Assembly (NCBI GenBank): GCA_963675135.1
Contig: OY776122.1
Coordinates: 19,222,881-19,286,880 of the forward strand
Origin: Galeopsis tetrahit
Taxonomy: Eukaryota; Streptophyta; Magnoliopsida; Lamiales; Lamiaceae
Direction of reading: 5' to 3'
DNA: 64,000 nt
In this document: positions 25,691-37,064 of the stretch, one piece after another
How positions within the stretch are numbered: the first letter of the stretch is position 1
Layout: every line of letters starts with the position of its first letter
Notes under the pieces: model-generated
What the model saw: only the letters and a program-made list of their open reading frames with translations
Databases searched by the model: none
Told to the model about the DNA's origin: nothing
Program-made: the position numbers and the translations under genes

Positions 25691-27268
25691 GCCTCCCGGG
25701 TTTGCATTTCCAACTGAATTGGCCATAGAATCAATTGTGTCGAGAAAGGTTTTGAATTTGAGGCCTCGGGTGCGGAGTTTTGGACGTCGTCGCCCATAGT
25801 CAAACTTGCGCGCATGGTTGTGTGCCGTTTTTACAAAGTTTTCAGATTGCCTCCCTGGTTTGCATCCCTCACTGAATTGGCCATAGAATCAATTGTGTCG
25901 AGACGGTTTTTGAATTTGAGGCCTCGGGTGGAGAGTTTTTGACTTCGTCGCCCATAGCCAAATTGCGCGCATGCTTGTGCGCCGTTTTTACAAAGTTTTC
26001 AGATTGCCTCCCGGGTTTGCATTTCCCACTGAATTGGCCATAGAATCAATTGTGTCGAGAAAGTTTTTGAATTTGAGGCCTCGGGTGCGGAGTTTTTGAC
26101 GTCGTCGCGCATAACCAAACTTGCGTGCATGGTTGTGTGCCGTTTTTACAAAGTTTTCAGATTGCCTCCTAGGTCTGTATCCTTCACTGAATTGGAAATA
26201 GAATCAATTGTGTCGAGAAATTTTTGAATTTGAGGCCTCGGGTGCAGAGTTTTTAACGTCGTCGCCCATAGCCAAACTTGCGCGCATGGTTGTGTGCCGT
26301 TTTTACAAAGTTTTCAGATTGCCTCCCAGGTTTGCATCCCTCACTGAATTGGCAATAGAATCAATTGTGTCGAGACGGTTTTTGAATTTGAGGCCTTGGG
26401 TGCGGAGTTTTTGACGTCGTCGCCCATAGCCAAATTGCGCGCACGCTTGTGTGCCGTTTTTACAAAGTTTTCAGATTGCCTCCCGGGTTTGCATTTCTAG
26501 CTGAATTGGCCATAGATTCAATTGTGTCGAGAAAGGTTTTGAATTTGAGGCCTCGGGTGCGGAGTTTTGGACGTTGTCGCCCATAGTCAAACTTGCGCGC
26601 ATGGTTGTGTGCCGTTTTTACAAAGTTTTCAGATTGCCTCACTTGTTTGCATCCCTCACTGAATTGGCCATAGAATCAATTGTGTCGAGACGGTTTTTGA
26701 ATTTGAGGCCTCGGGTGCAGAGTTTTTGACTTCGTCGCCCATAGCCAAATTGCGCGCATGCTTGTGCGCCGTTTTTACAAAGTTTTCAGATTGCCTCCCG
26801 GGTTTGCATTTCCCACTGAATTGGCCATAGAATCAATTGTGTCGTGAAAGTTTTTGAATTTGAGGCCTCGGGTGCGGATTTTTTGACGTCGTCGCGCATA
26901 ACCAAACTTGCGTGTATGGTTGTGTGCCGTTTTTACAAAGTTTTCAGATTGCCTCCTAGGTCTGTATCCTTCACTGAATTGGCCATAGAATCAATTGTGT
27001 CGAGAAATTTTTGAATTTGAGGCCTCGGGTGCAGAGTTTTTGACGTCGTCGCCCATAGCCAAACTTGCGCGCATGGTTGTGTGTCGTTTTTACAAAGTTT
27101 TCAGATTGCCTCCCAGGTTTGCATCCCTCACTGAATTGGCAATAGAATCAATTGTGTCGAGACGGTTTTTGAATTTGAGGCCTTGGGTGCGGAGTTTTTG
27201 ACGTCGTCGCCCATAGCCAAATTGCGCGCACGCTTGTGTGCCGTTTTTACAAAGTTTTCAGATTGCCT
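24167..27268. repeat. 787 bp (5-monomer) higher-order repeat, four copies
   Basis: Four successive units start at about 24,167, 24,954, 25,741 and 26,528 (GAGAAAGGTTTTG followed by GTTTTGGACG). The CGCATAACC and CCTAGGTCTG monomer repeats at the same step. Copies 1 and 2 look identical; copy 3 has GGAGAGTTTTTGAC and GGAAATAG; copy 4 has GGACGTTGTCG, GTCGTGAAAG and CTTGCGTGTATGG and resembles the 15.4-16.1 kb copy more. Five is odd, so the A-B phase flips at every unit. Confidence 0.88.
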
Positions 27269-30126
27269 CTCGGGTTTGCATTTCTAGCTGAATTGGCTAT
27301 AGAATCAATTGTGTCGAGAAAATTTTTGAATTTGAGGCCTCGGGTGCGGAGTTTTTGACGTCGTCGCCCATAGACAGACTTGCGCGCATGGTTGTGTGCC
27401 GTTTTTACAAAGTTTTCAAATTGCCTCCCAGGTTTGCATCCCTCACTGAATTGGCCATAGAATCAATTGTGTCGAGAAGGTTTTTGAATTTGAGGCCTCG
27501 GGTGCGGACTTTTTGACGTCGTCGTCCATAGCCAAATTGCGCACACGCTTGTGCGTCGTTTTTACAAAGTTTTCAGATTGCCTCTCGGGTTTGCATTTTC
27601 AGCTGAATTGGCTATAGAATCAATTGTGTCGAGAAAATTTTTGAATTTGAGGCCTCGGGGGCGGAGTTTTTGACATCGTCGCCCATAGCCAAATTGCGCG
27701 CACGCTTGTGCGTCGTTTTTACAAAGTTTTCAGATTGCCTCCCGAGTTTGCATTTCCAGCTGAATTGGCTATAGAATCAATCGTGTCGAGAAAATTTTTG
27801 AATTTGAGGCCTCGGGTGCGGAGTTTTTGACGTCGTCGCCCATAGCCAAACTTGAGCGCAAGGTTGTGTGCCATTTTTACAAAGTTTTCAGATTGCCTCC
27901 CAGGTTTGCATCCCTCACTGAATTGGCCATAGAATCAATTGTGTGGAGACGGTTTTTGAATTTGAGGCGTCGGGTGCGGAGTTTTTGACGTCGTCGCCCA
28001 TAGCCAAATTGCGCGCACGCTTGTGCGCCGTTTTTATAAAGTTTTCAGATTGCCTCCCGAGTTTGAATTTCCCACTGAATTGGACATAGACTCAATTGTG
28101 TCAAGAAAGTTTTTGAATTTGAGGCCTCGGGTGCGGAGTTTTTGACGTCGTCGCCCATAGCCAAACTTGCGCGCATGGTTGTGTGCCGTTTTTACAAAGT
28201 TTTCAGATTGCCTCCCAGGTTTGCATCCCTCACTGAATTGGCCATAGAATCAATTGTGTCGAGACGGTTTTTGAATTTGAGGCCTCGGGTGCGAAGTTTT
28301 TAACGTCGTCGCCCATAGCCAAATTTGCGCATGCTTGTGCGCCGTTTTTACAAAGTTTTCAGATTGCCTCCCGGGTTTGCATCTCCCACTGAATTGGCCA
28401 TAGAATCAATTGTGTCGAGAAAGTTTTTGAATTTGAGGCCTCAGGTGCGATGTTTTTGACGTCGTCGCCCATAGCCAAACTTGCGCGCATGGTTGTGTGC
28501 CATTTTTACAAAGTTTTCAGATTGCCTCCCGGGTTTGCATTTCCCACTGAATTGGACATAGACTCAATTGTGTTAAGAAAGTTTTTGAATTTGAGGCCTC
28601 GGGTGCGGAGTTTTTGACGTCGTCGCCCATAGCCAAATTGCGCGCACGCTTGTATGCCGTTTTTACAAAGTTTTCTGATTGCCTCCCAGGTTTGCATCCC
28701 TCACTGAATTGGCCATAGAATCAATTGTGTCGAGACGGTTTTTGAATTTGAGGCCTCGGGTGCGGAGTTTTTGACGTCGTCGCCCATAGCCAAATTGCGC
28801 GCACGCTTGTGCGCCGTTTTTACAAAGTTTTCAGATTGCCTCCCGGGTTTGAATTTCCCACTGAATTGGCCATAGAATCAATTGTGTCAAGAAAGTTTTT
28901 GAATTTGAGGCCTCGGGTGCAGAGTTTTTGACGTCGTCGCCCATAGCAAAACTTGCGCGCATGGTTGTGTGCCGTTTTTACAGATTTTTAGATTGCCTCC
29001 CTGGTTTGCATCCCTCACTGAATTGGCCATAGAATCATTTATGTCGAGATGGTTTTTGAATTTGAGGCCTCGGGTGCAGAGTTTTTCACTTCGTCGCCCA
29101 TAGCCAAATTGCGCGAATGATTGTGCGCCATTTTTACAAAGTTTTCAGATTGCCTCCCGGGTTTGCATTTCCCACTGAATTGGCCATAGAATCAATTGTG
29201 TCGAGAAAGTTTTTGAATTTGAGGCCTCGGGTGCGGATTTTTTGATGTCGTCGCCCATAGCCAAACTTGCGCGCATTGTTGTGTGCCGTTTTTACAAAGT
29301 TTTCAGATTGCCTCCCAGGTTTGCATCCTTCACTGAATTGGCCATAGAATCAATTGTGTCGAGACAGTTTTTGAATTTGAGGCCTAGGGTGCGGAGTTTT
29401 TGACGTCGTCGCCCATAGCCAAACTTGCGCGCATGGTTGTGTGCCGTTTTTACAAAGTTTTCAGATTGCCTCCCAGGTTTGCATCCCTCACTGAATTGGC
29501 AATAGAATCAATTGTGTCGAGACGGTTTTTGAATTTGAGGCCTCGGGTGCGGAGTTTTTGACGTCGTCGCCCATAGCCAAATTGCGCGCACGCTTGTGTG
29601 CCGTTTTTACAAAGTTTTCAGATTGCCTCCCAGGTTTGCATCCCTCACTGAATTGGCCATAGAATCAATTGTGTCGAGACGGTTTTTGAATTTGAGGCCT
29701 CGGGTGCGGAGTTTTTGACGTCGTCGCCCATAGCCAAATTGCGCGCACGCTTGTGCGCCGTTTTTACAAAGTTTTCAGATTGCCTCCCGGGTTTGCATCC
29801 CTCACTGAATTGGCCATAGAATCAATTGTGTCGAGAAAGTTTTTGAATTTGAGGCCTCGGGTGCAGAGTTTTTGACGTCGTCGCCCATAGCAAAACTTGC
29901 GCGCATGGTTGTGTGCCGTTTTTACAAAGTTTTCAGATTGCCTACCAGGTTTGCATCCCTCACTGAATTGGCCATAGAATCAATTGTGTCGAGACGGTTT
30001 CTGAATTTGAGGCCTCGGGTGCAATGTTTTTAACGTCGTCGCCCATAGCCAAATTTGGGCATGCTTGTGCGCCGTTTTTACAAAGTTTTCAGATTGCATC
30101 CCAGGTTTGCATCCCTCACTGAATTG
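26511..30126. repeat. ~3.6 kb block duplicated from 15,345-18,960 (copy 2)
   Basis: Right partner of the offset-11,166 pair. The copy begins inside the last 787 bp unit, passes through CATAGACAGAC, GACATCG, GAGCGCAAGG, GGCGTCGGG, TTTTTATAAAG and TTTTTACAGATTTTTAG monomers in the same order, and ends at the ATTTGGGCATGC monomer near 30,060. Copy-specific changes include GTGTTAAGAAAG at 28,572 and GCGGATTTTTTGATG at about 29,234. Confidence 0.85.
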
Positions 30127-30460
30127 GCCATAGAATCAATTGTGTCAAGAAAGTTTTTGAATTTGAGGCCTCGGGTGCAGAGTTTTTGACGTCGTCGCCC
30201 ATAGCAAAACTTGCGCGCATGGTTGTGTGCCGTTTTTACAAAGTTTTCAGATTGCCTACCAGGTTTGCATCCCTCACTGAATTGGCCATAGAATCAATTG
30301 TGTCGAGACGGTTTCTGAATTTGAGGCCTCGGGTGCAAAGTTTTTAACGTCGTCGCCCATAGCCAAATTTGGGCATGCTTGTGCGCCGTTTTTACAAAGT
30401 TTTCAGATTGCCTCCCGGGTTTGCATCTCCCACTGAATTGGCCATAGAATCAATTATGTC
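29830..30460. repeat. Tandem dimer duplication (~314 bp)
   Basis: The two-monomer string with CATAGCAAAAC, TGCCTACCAGG, GGTTTCTGAATTTG and ATTTGGGCATGC appears twice in succession: CAAAAC at 29,891 and 30,205, 314 bases apart. The copies differ slightly (GCAATG at about 30,023 against GCAAAG at 30,337; TTGCATCCCAGG against TTGCCTCCCGGG). It sits at the right border of the 11,166-offset block. Confidence 0.75.
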
Positions 30461-33287
30461 GAGAAAGTTTTTGAATTTGAGGCCTCGGGTGCGATGTTTT
30501 TGACGTCATCGCCCATAGCCAAACTTGCTCGCATGGTTGTGTGTCATTTTTACAAAGTTTTCAGATTGCCTCCCAGGTTTGCATCCCTCACTGAATTGGC
30601 CATAAAATCAATTGTGTCGAGACGGTTTTTGAATTTGAGGCCTCGGGTGCAATGTTTTTAACGTCGTCGCCCATAGCCAAATTTGCGCATGCTTGTGCGC
30701 CGTTTTTACATATTTTCAGATTGGCTCCCGGGTTTGCATCTCCCACTGAATGGGCCATAGAATCAATTGTGTCGAGAAAGGTTTTGAATTTGAGGCCTCG
30801 GGTGCGGAGTTTTTGACGTCGTCGCCCATAGCCAAACTTGCGCGCATGGTTGTATGCCGTTTTTACAAATTTTTAGATTGCCTCCCTGGTTTGCATCCCT
30901 CACTGAATTGGCCATAGAATCAATTTTATCGAGACGGTTTTTGAATTTGAGGCCTCGGGTGCAGAATTTTTGACTTCGTCGCCCATAGCCAAATTGCGCG
31001 CATGCTTGTGTGCCATTTTTACAAAGTTTTCAGATTGCCTCCCGGGTTTGCATTTCCAACTGAATTGGCCATAGAATCAATTGTGTCGAGAAATGTTTTG
31101 AATTTGAGGCCTCGGGTGCGGAGTTTTGGACGTCGTCGCCCATAGTCAAACTTGCGCGCATGGTTGTGTGCCGTTTTTACAAAGTTTTCAGATTGCCTCC
31201 TTGGTTTGCATCCCTCACTGAATTGGCCATAGAATCAATTGTGTCGAGACGGTTTTTGAATTTGAGGCCTCGGGTGCAGAGTTTTTAACTTCGTCGCCCA
31301 TAGCCAAATTGCGCGCATGCTTGTGCGCCGTTTTTACAAAGTTTTCAGATTGCCTCCCGGGTTTGCATTTCCCACTGAATTGGCCATAGAATCAATTGTG
31401 TCGAGAAAGTTTTTGAATTTGAGGCCTCGGGTGCGGAGTTTTTGACGTCGTCGCGCATAACCAAACTTGCGTGCATGGTTGTGTGCCGTTTTTACAAAGT
31501 TTTCAGATTGCCTCCTAGGTCTGTATCCTTCACTGAATTGGCCATAGAATCAATTGTGTCGAGAAATTTTTGAATTTGAGGCCTCGGGTGCAGAGTTTTT
31601 GACGTCGTCGCCCATAGCCAAACTTGCGCATGCTTGTGCGCCGTTTTTACAAAGTTTTCAGATTGCCTCCCGGGTTTGCATCTCCCACTGAATTGGCCAT
31701 AGAATCAATTGTGTCGAGAAAGTTTTTGAATTTGAGGCCTCGGGTGCAGAGTTTTTGATGTCGTCGCCCATAGCCAAACTTGCGCGCATGGTTGTGTGCC
31801 GTTTTTACAAAGTTTTCAGATTGCCTCCCAGGTTTGCATCCCTCACTGAATTGGCCATAGAATCAATTGTGTCGAGACGGTTTTTGAATTTGAGGCCTCG
31901 GGTGCGGAGTTTTTGACGTCGTCGCCCATAGCCAAATTGCGCGCACGCTTGTGCGCCGTTTTTACAGAGTTTTCAGATTGCCTCCCGGGTTTGAATTTCC
32001 CACTGAATTGGCCATAGAATCAATTGTGTCAAGAAAGTTTTTGAATTTGAGGCCTCGGGTGCAGAGTTTTTGACGTCGTCGCCCATAGCAAAACTTGCGC
32101 GCATGGTTGTGTGCCGTTTTTACAAAGTTTTCAGATTGCCTACCAGGTTTGCATCCCTCACTGAATTTGCCATAGAATCAATTGTGTCGAGACGGTTTCT
32201 GAATTTGAGGCCTCGGGTGCAAAGTTTTTAACGTCGACGCCCATAGCCAAATTTGCGCATGCTTGTGCGCCGTTTTTACAAAGTTTTCAGATTGCCTCCC
32301 GGGTTTGTATCTCCCACTGAATTGGCCATAGAATCAATTCTGTCGAGAAAGTTTTTGAATTTGAGGCCTCGGGTGCGATGTTTTTGACGTCGTCGGCCAT
32401 AGCCAAACTTGCGCGCATGGTTGTGTGTCATTTTTACAAAGTTTTCAGATTGACTCCCAGGTTTGCATCCCTCACTGAATTGGCCATAGAATCAATTGTG
32501 TCGAGACGGTTTTTGAATTTGAGGCCTCGGGTGCAATGTTTTTAACGTCGTCGCCCATAGCCAAATTTGCGCATGCTTGTGCGCCGTTTTTACATAGTTT
32601 TCAGATTGGCTCCCGGGTTTGCATCTCCCACTGAATGGGCCATAGAATCAATTGTGTCGAGAAAGGTTTTGAATTTGAGGCTTCGGGTGTGGAGTTTTTG
32701 ACGTCGTCGCCCATAGCCAAACTTGCGCGCATGGTTGTATGCCGTTTTTACAAATTTTTAGATTGCCTCCCTGGTTTGCATCCCTCACTGAATTGGCCAT
32801 AGAATCAATTTTGTCGAGACGCTTTTTGAATTTGAGGCCTCGGGTGCAGAGTTTTTGACTTCGTCGCCCATAGCCAAATTGCGCGCATGCTTGTGCGCCA
32901 TTTTTACAAAGTTTTCAGATTGCCTCCCGGGTTTGCATTTCCAACTGAATTGGCCATAGAATCAATTGTGTCGAGAAAGTTTTTGAATTTGAGGCCTCGG
33001 GTGCAGAGTTTTTGATGTCGTCGCCCATAGCCAAACTTGCGCGCATGGTTGTGTGCCGTTTTTACAAAGTTTTCAGATTGCCTCCCAGGTTTGCATCCTT
33101 CACTGAATTGGCCATAGAATCAATTGTGTCGAGACAGTTTTTGAATTTGAGGCCTAGGGTGCGGAGTTTTTGACGTCGTCGCCCATAGCCAAACTTGCGC
33201 GCATGGTTGTGTGTCGTTTTTAAAAAGTTTTCAGATTGCCTCCCAGGTTTGCATCCCTCACTGAATTGGCAATAGAATCAATTATGT
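30460..33287. repeat. Mixed dimeric array between duplicated blocks
   Basis: About 18 monomers. From about 30,500 to 31,000 comes the recurring cassette GCGATG, GTGTCATTT, GCAATG, ATTGGCTCCC, TGAATGGGCC and GTATGCC. The CGCATAACCAAAC/CCTAGGTCTG monomer follows near 31,450. From about 31,910 the sequence copies 20,590-21,660. A private change is ACGTCGACGCCC at 32,231. The last two monomers (about 32,972-33,287) are a first, two-monomer instance of the start of the 1,260 bp unit. No gene is visible. Confidence 0.85.
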
Positions 33288-36200
33288 CGAGAAAGTTTTT
33301 GAATTTGAGGCCTCGGGTGCAGAGTTTTTGATGTCGTCGCCCATAGCCAAACTTGCGCGCATGGTTGTGTGCCGTTTTTACAAAGTTTTCAGATTGCCTC
33401 CCAGGTTTGCATCCTTCACTGAATTGGCCATAGAATCAATTGTGTCGAGACAGTTTTTGAATTTGAGGCCTAGGGTGCGGAGTTTTTGACGTCGTCGCCC
33501 ATAGCCAAACTTGCGCGCATGGTTGTGTGTCGTTTTTAAAAAGTTTTCAGATTGCCTCCCAGGTTTGCATCCCTCACTGAATTGGCAATAGAATCAATTA
33601 TGTCGAGACGGTTTTTGAATTTGAGGCCTCGGGTGCGGAGTTTTTGACGTCGTCGCCCATAGCCAAATTGCGCGCACGCTTGTGTGCCGTTTTTACAAAG
33701 TTTTCAGATTGCCTCCCAGGTTTGCATCCCTCACTGAATTGGCAATAGAATCAATTGTGTCGAGACGGTTTTTGAATTTGAGGCCTCGGGTGCGGAGTTT
33801 TTGACGTCGTCGCCCATAGCCAAATTGCGCGCACGCTTGTGCGCCGTTTTTACAAAGTTTTCAGATTGCCTCCCGGGTTTGAATTTCCCACTGAATTGGC
33901 CATAGAATCAATTGTGTCAAGAAAGTTTTTGAATTTGAGGCCTCGGGTGCAGAGTTTTTGACGTCGTCGCCCATAGACAAACTTGCGCGCATGGTTGTGT
34001 GCCGTTTTTACAAAGTTTTCAGATTGCCTCCCAGGTTTGCATCCCTCACTGAATTGGCCATAGAATCAATTGTGTCGAGACGGTTTCTGAATTTGAGGCC
34101 TCGGGTGCGGACTTTTTGACGTCGTCGCCCATAGCCAAATTGCGCACACGCTTGTGCGTCGTTTTTACAAAGTTTTCAGATTGCCTCTCGGGTTTGCATT
34201 TTCAGCTGAATTGGCTATAGAATCAATTGTGTCGAGAAATTTTTTGAATTTGAGGCCTCGGGGGCGGAGTTTTGGACATCGTCGCCCATAGCCAAATTGC
34301 GCGCACGCTTGTGCGTCGTTTTTACAAAGTTTTCAGATTGCCTCCCGAGTTTGCATTACCAGCTGAATTGGCTATAGAATCAATTGTGTCGAGAAAATTT
34401 TTGAATTTGAGGCCTCGGGTGCGGAGTTTTTGACGTCGTCGCCCATAGCCAAATTTGAGCGCAAGGTTGTGTGCCATTTTTACAAAGTTTTCAGATTGCC
34501 TCCCAGGTTTGCATCCCTCACTGAATTGGCCATAGAATCAATTGTGTGGAGAAAGTTTTTGAATTTGAGGCCTCGGGTGCAGAGTTTTTGATGTCGTCGC
34601 CCATAGCCAAACTTGCGCGCATGGTTGTGTGCCGTTTTTACAAAGTTTTCAGATTGCCTCCCAGGTTTGCATCCTTCACTGAATTGGCCATAGAATCAAT
34701 TGTGTCGAGACAGTTTTTGAATTTGAGGCCTAGGGTGCGGAGTTTTTGACGTCGTCGCCCATAGCCAAACTTGCGCGCATGGTTGTGTGTCGTTTTTAAA
34801 AAGTTTTCAGATTGCCTCCCAGGTTTGCATCCCTCACTGAATTGGCAATAGAATCAATTATGTCGAGACGGTTTTTGAATTTGAGGCCTCGGGTGCGGAG
34901 TTTTTGACGTCGTCGCCCATAGCCAAATTGCGCGCACGCTTGTGTGCCGTTTTTACAAAGTTTTCAGATTGCCTCCCAGGTTTGCATCCCTCACTGAATT
35001 GGCAATAGAATCAATTGTGTCGAGACGGTTTTTGAATTTGAGGCCTCGGGTGCGGAGTTTTTGACGTCGTCGCCCATAGCCAAATTGCGCGCACGCTTGT
35101 GCGCCGTTTTTACAAAGTTTTCAGATTGCCTCCCGGGTTTGAATTTCCCACTGAATTGGCCATAGAATCAATTGTGTCAAGAAAGTTTTTGAATTTGAGG
35201 CCTCGGGTGCAGAGTTTTTGACGTCGTCGCCCATAGACAAACTTGCGCGCATGGTTGTGTGCCGTTTTTACAAAGTTTTCAGATTGCCTCCCAGGTTTGC
35301 ATCCCTCACTGAATTGGCCATAGAATCAATTGTGTCGAGACGGTTTCTGAATTTGAGGCCTCGGGTGCGGACTTTTTGACGTCGTCGCCCATAGCCAAAT
35401 TGCGCACACGCTTGTGCGTCGTTTTTACAAAGTTTTCAGATTGCCTCTCGGGTTTGCATTTTCAGCTGAATTGGCTATAGAATCAATTGTGTCGAGAAAT
35501 TTTTTGAATTTGAGGCCTCGGGGGCGGAGTTTTGGACATCGTCGCCCATAGCCAAATTGCGCGCACGCTTGTGCGTCGTTTTTACAAAGTTTTCAGATTG
35601 CCTCCCGAGTTTGCATTACCAGCTGAATTGGCTATAGAATCAATTGTGTCGAGAAAATTTTTGAATTTGAGGCCTCGGGTGCGGAGTTTTTGACGTCGTC
35701 GCCCATAGCCAAATTTGAGCGCAAGGTTGTGTGCCATTTTTACAAAGTTTTCAGATTGCCTCCCAGGTTTGCATCCCTCACTGAATTGGCAATAGAATCA
35801 ATTATGTCGAGAAAGTTTTTGAATTTGAGGCCTCGGGTGCAGAGTTTTTGATGTCGTCGCCCATAGCCAAACTTGCGCGCATGGTTGTGTGCCGTTTTTA
35901 CAAAGTTTTCAGATTGCCTCCCAGGTTTGCATCCTTCACTGAATTGGCCATAGAATCAATTGTGTCGAGACAGTTTTTGAATTTGAGGCCTAGGGTGCGG
36001 AGTTTTTGACGTCGTCGCCCATAGCCAAACTTGCGCGCATGGTTGTGTGTCGTTTTTAAAAAGTTTTCAGATTGCCTCCCAGGTTTGCATCCCTCACTGA
36101 ATTGGCAATAGAATCAATTATGTCGAGACGGTTTTTGAATTTGAGGCCTCGGGTGCGGAGTTTTTGACGTCGTCGCCCATAGCCAAATTGCGCGCACGCT

Positions 36201-37064
36201 TGTGTGCCGTTTTTACAAAGTTTTCAGATTGCCTCCCAGGTTTGCATCCCTCACTGAATTGGCAATAGAATCAATTGTGTCGAGACGGTTTTTGAATTTG
36301 AGGCCTCGGGTGCGGAGTTTTTGACGTCGTCGCCCATAGCCAAATTGCGCGCACGCTTGTGCGCCGTTTTTACAAAGTTTTCAGATTGCCTCCCGGGTTT
36401 GAATTTCCCACTGAATTGGCCATAGAATCAATTGTGTCAAGAAAGTTTTTGAATTTGAGGCCTCGGGTGCAGAGTTTTTGACGTCGTCGCCCATAGACAA
36501 ACTTGCGCGCATGGTTGTGTGCCGTTTTTACAAAGTTTTCAGATTGCCTCCCAGGTTTGCATCCCTCACTGAATTGGCCATAGAATCAATTGTGTCGAGA
36601 CGGTTTCTGAATTTGAGGCCTCGGGTGCGGACTTTTTGACGTCGTCGCCCATAGCCAAATTGCGCACACGCTTGTGCGTCGTTTTTACAAAGTTTTCAGA
36701 TTGCCTCTCGGGTTTGCATTTTCAGCTGAATTGGCTATAGAATCAATTGTGTCGAGAAATTTTTTGAATTTGAGGCCTCGGGGGCGGAGTTTTGGACATC
36801 GTCGCCCATAGCCAAATTGCGCGCACGCTTGTGCGTCGTTTTTACAAAGTTTTCAGATTGCCTCCCGAGTTTGCATTACCAGCTGAATTGGCTATAGAAT
36901 CAATTGTGTCGAGAAAATTTTTGAATTTGAGGCCTCGGGTGCGGAGTTTTTGACGTCGTCGCCCATAGCCAAATTTGAGCGCAAGGTTGTGTGCCATTTT
37001 TCAAAGTTTTCAGATTGCCTCCCAGGTTTGCATCCCTCACTGAATTGGCCATAGAATCAATTGT
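33288..37064. repeat. 1,260 bp (8-monomer) higher-order repeat, three near-identical copies
   Basis: Three units start at about 33,288, 34,548 and 35,808. I compared several lines across the copies and found them identical, including rare markers GGCCTAGGGTG, TTTTTAAAAAGTTTTC, CAATTATGTCGAG, CATAGACAAAC, GCGGACTTTTTG, GGGGCGGAGTTTTGGACATC, TTGCATTACCAGC and CAAATTTGAGCGCAAGG. Copy 3 has a one-base loss at 37,000. Junctions differ: copy 1 to 2 reads GTGTGGAGAAAG, while copy 2 to 3 reads GGCAATAGAATCAATTATG then TCGAGAAAG. This is among the most homogenised segments in the window and so probably one of the youngest. Confidence 0.93.

Noticed and set aside
33288..37064. Assembly artefact as the explanation for the 1,260 bp copies
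   Set aside because: Not accepted as the default, because the two inter-copy junctions differ and the third copy has its own one-base deletion at 37,000. It cannot be ruled out without reads.
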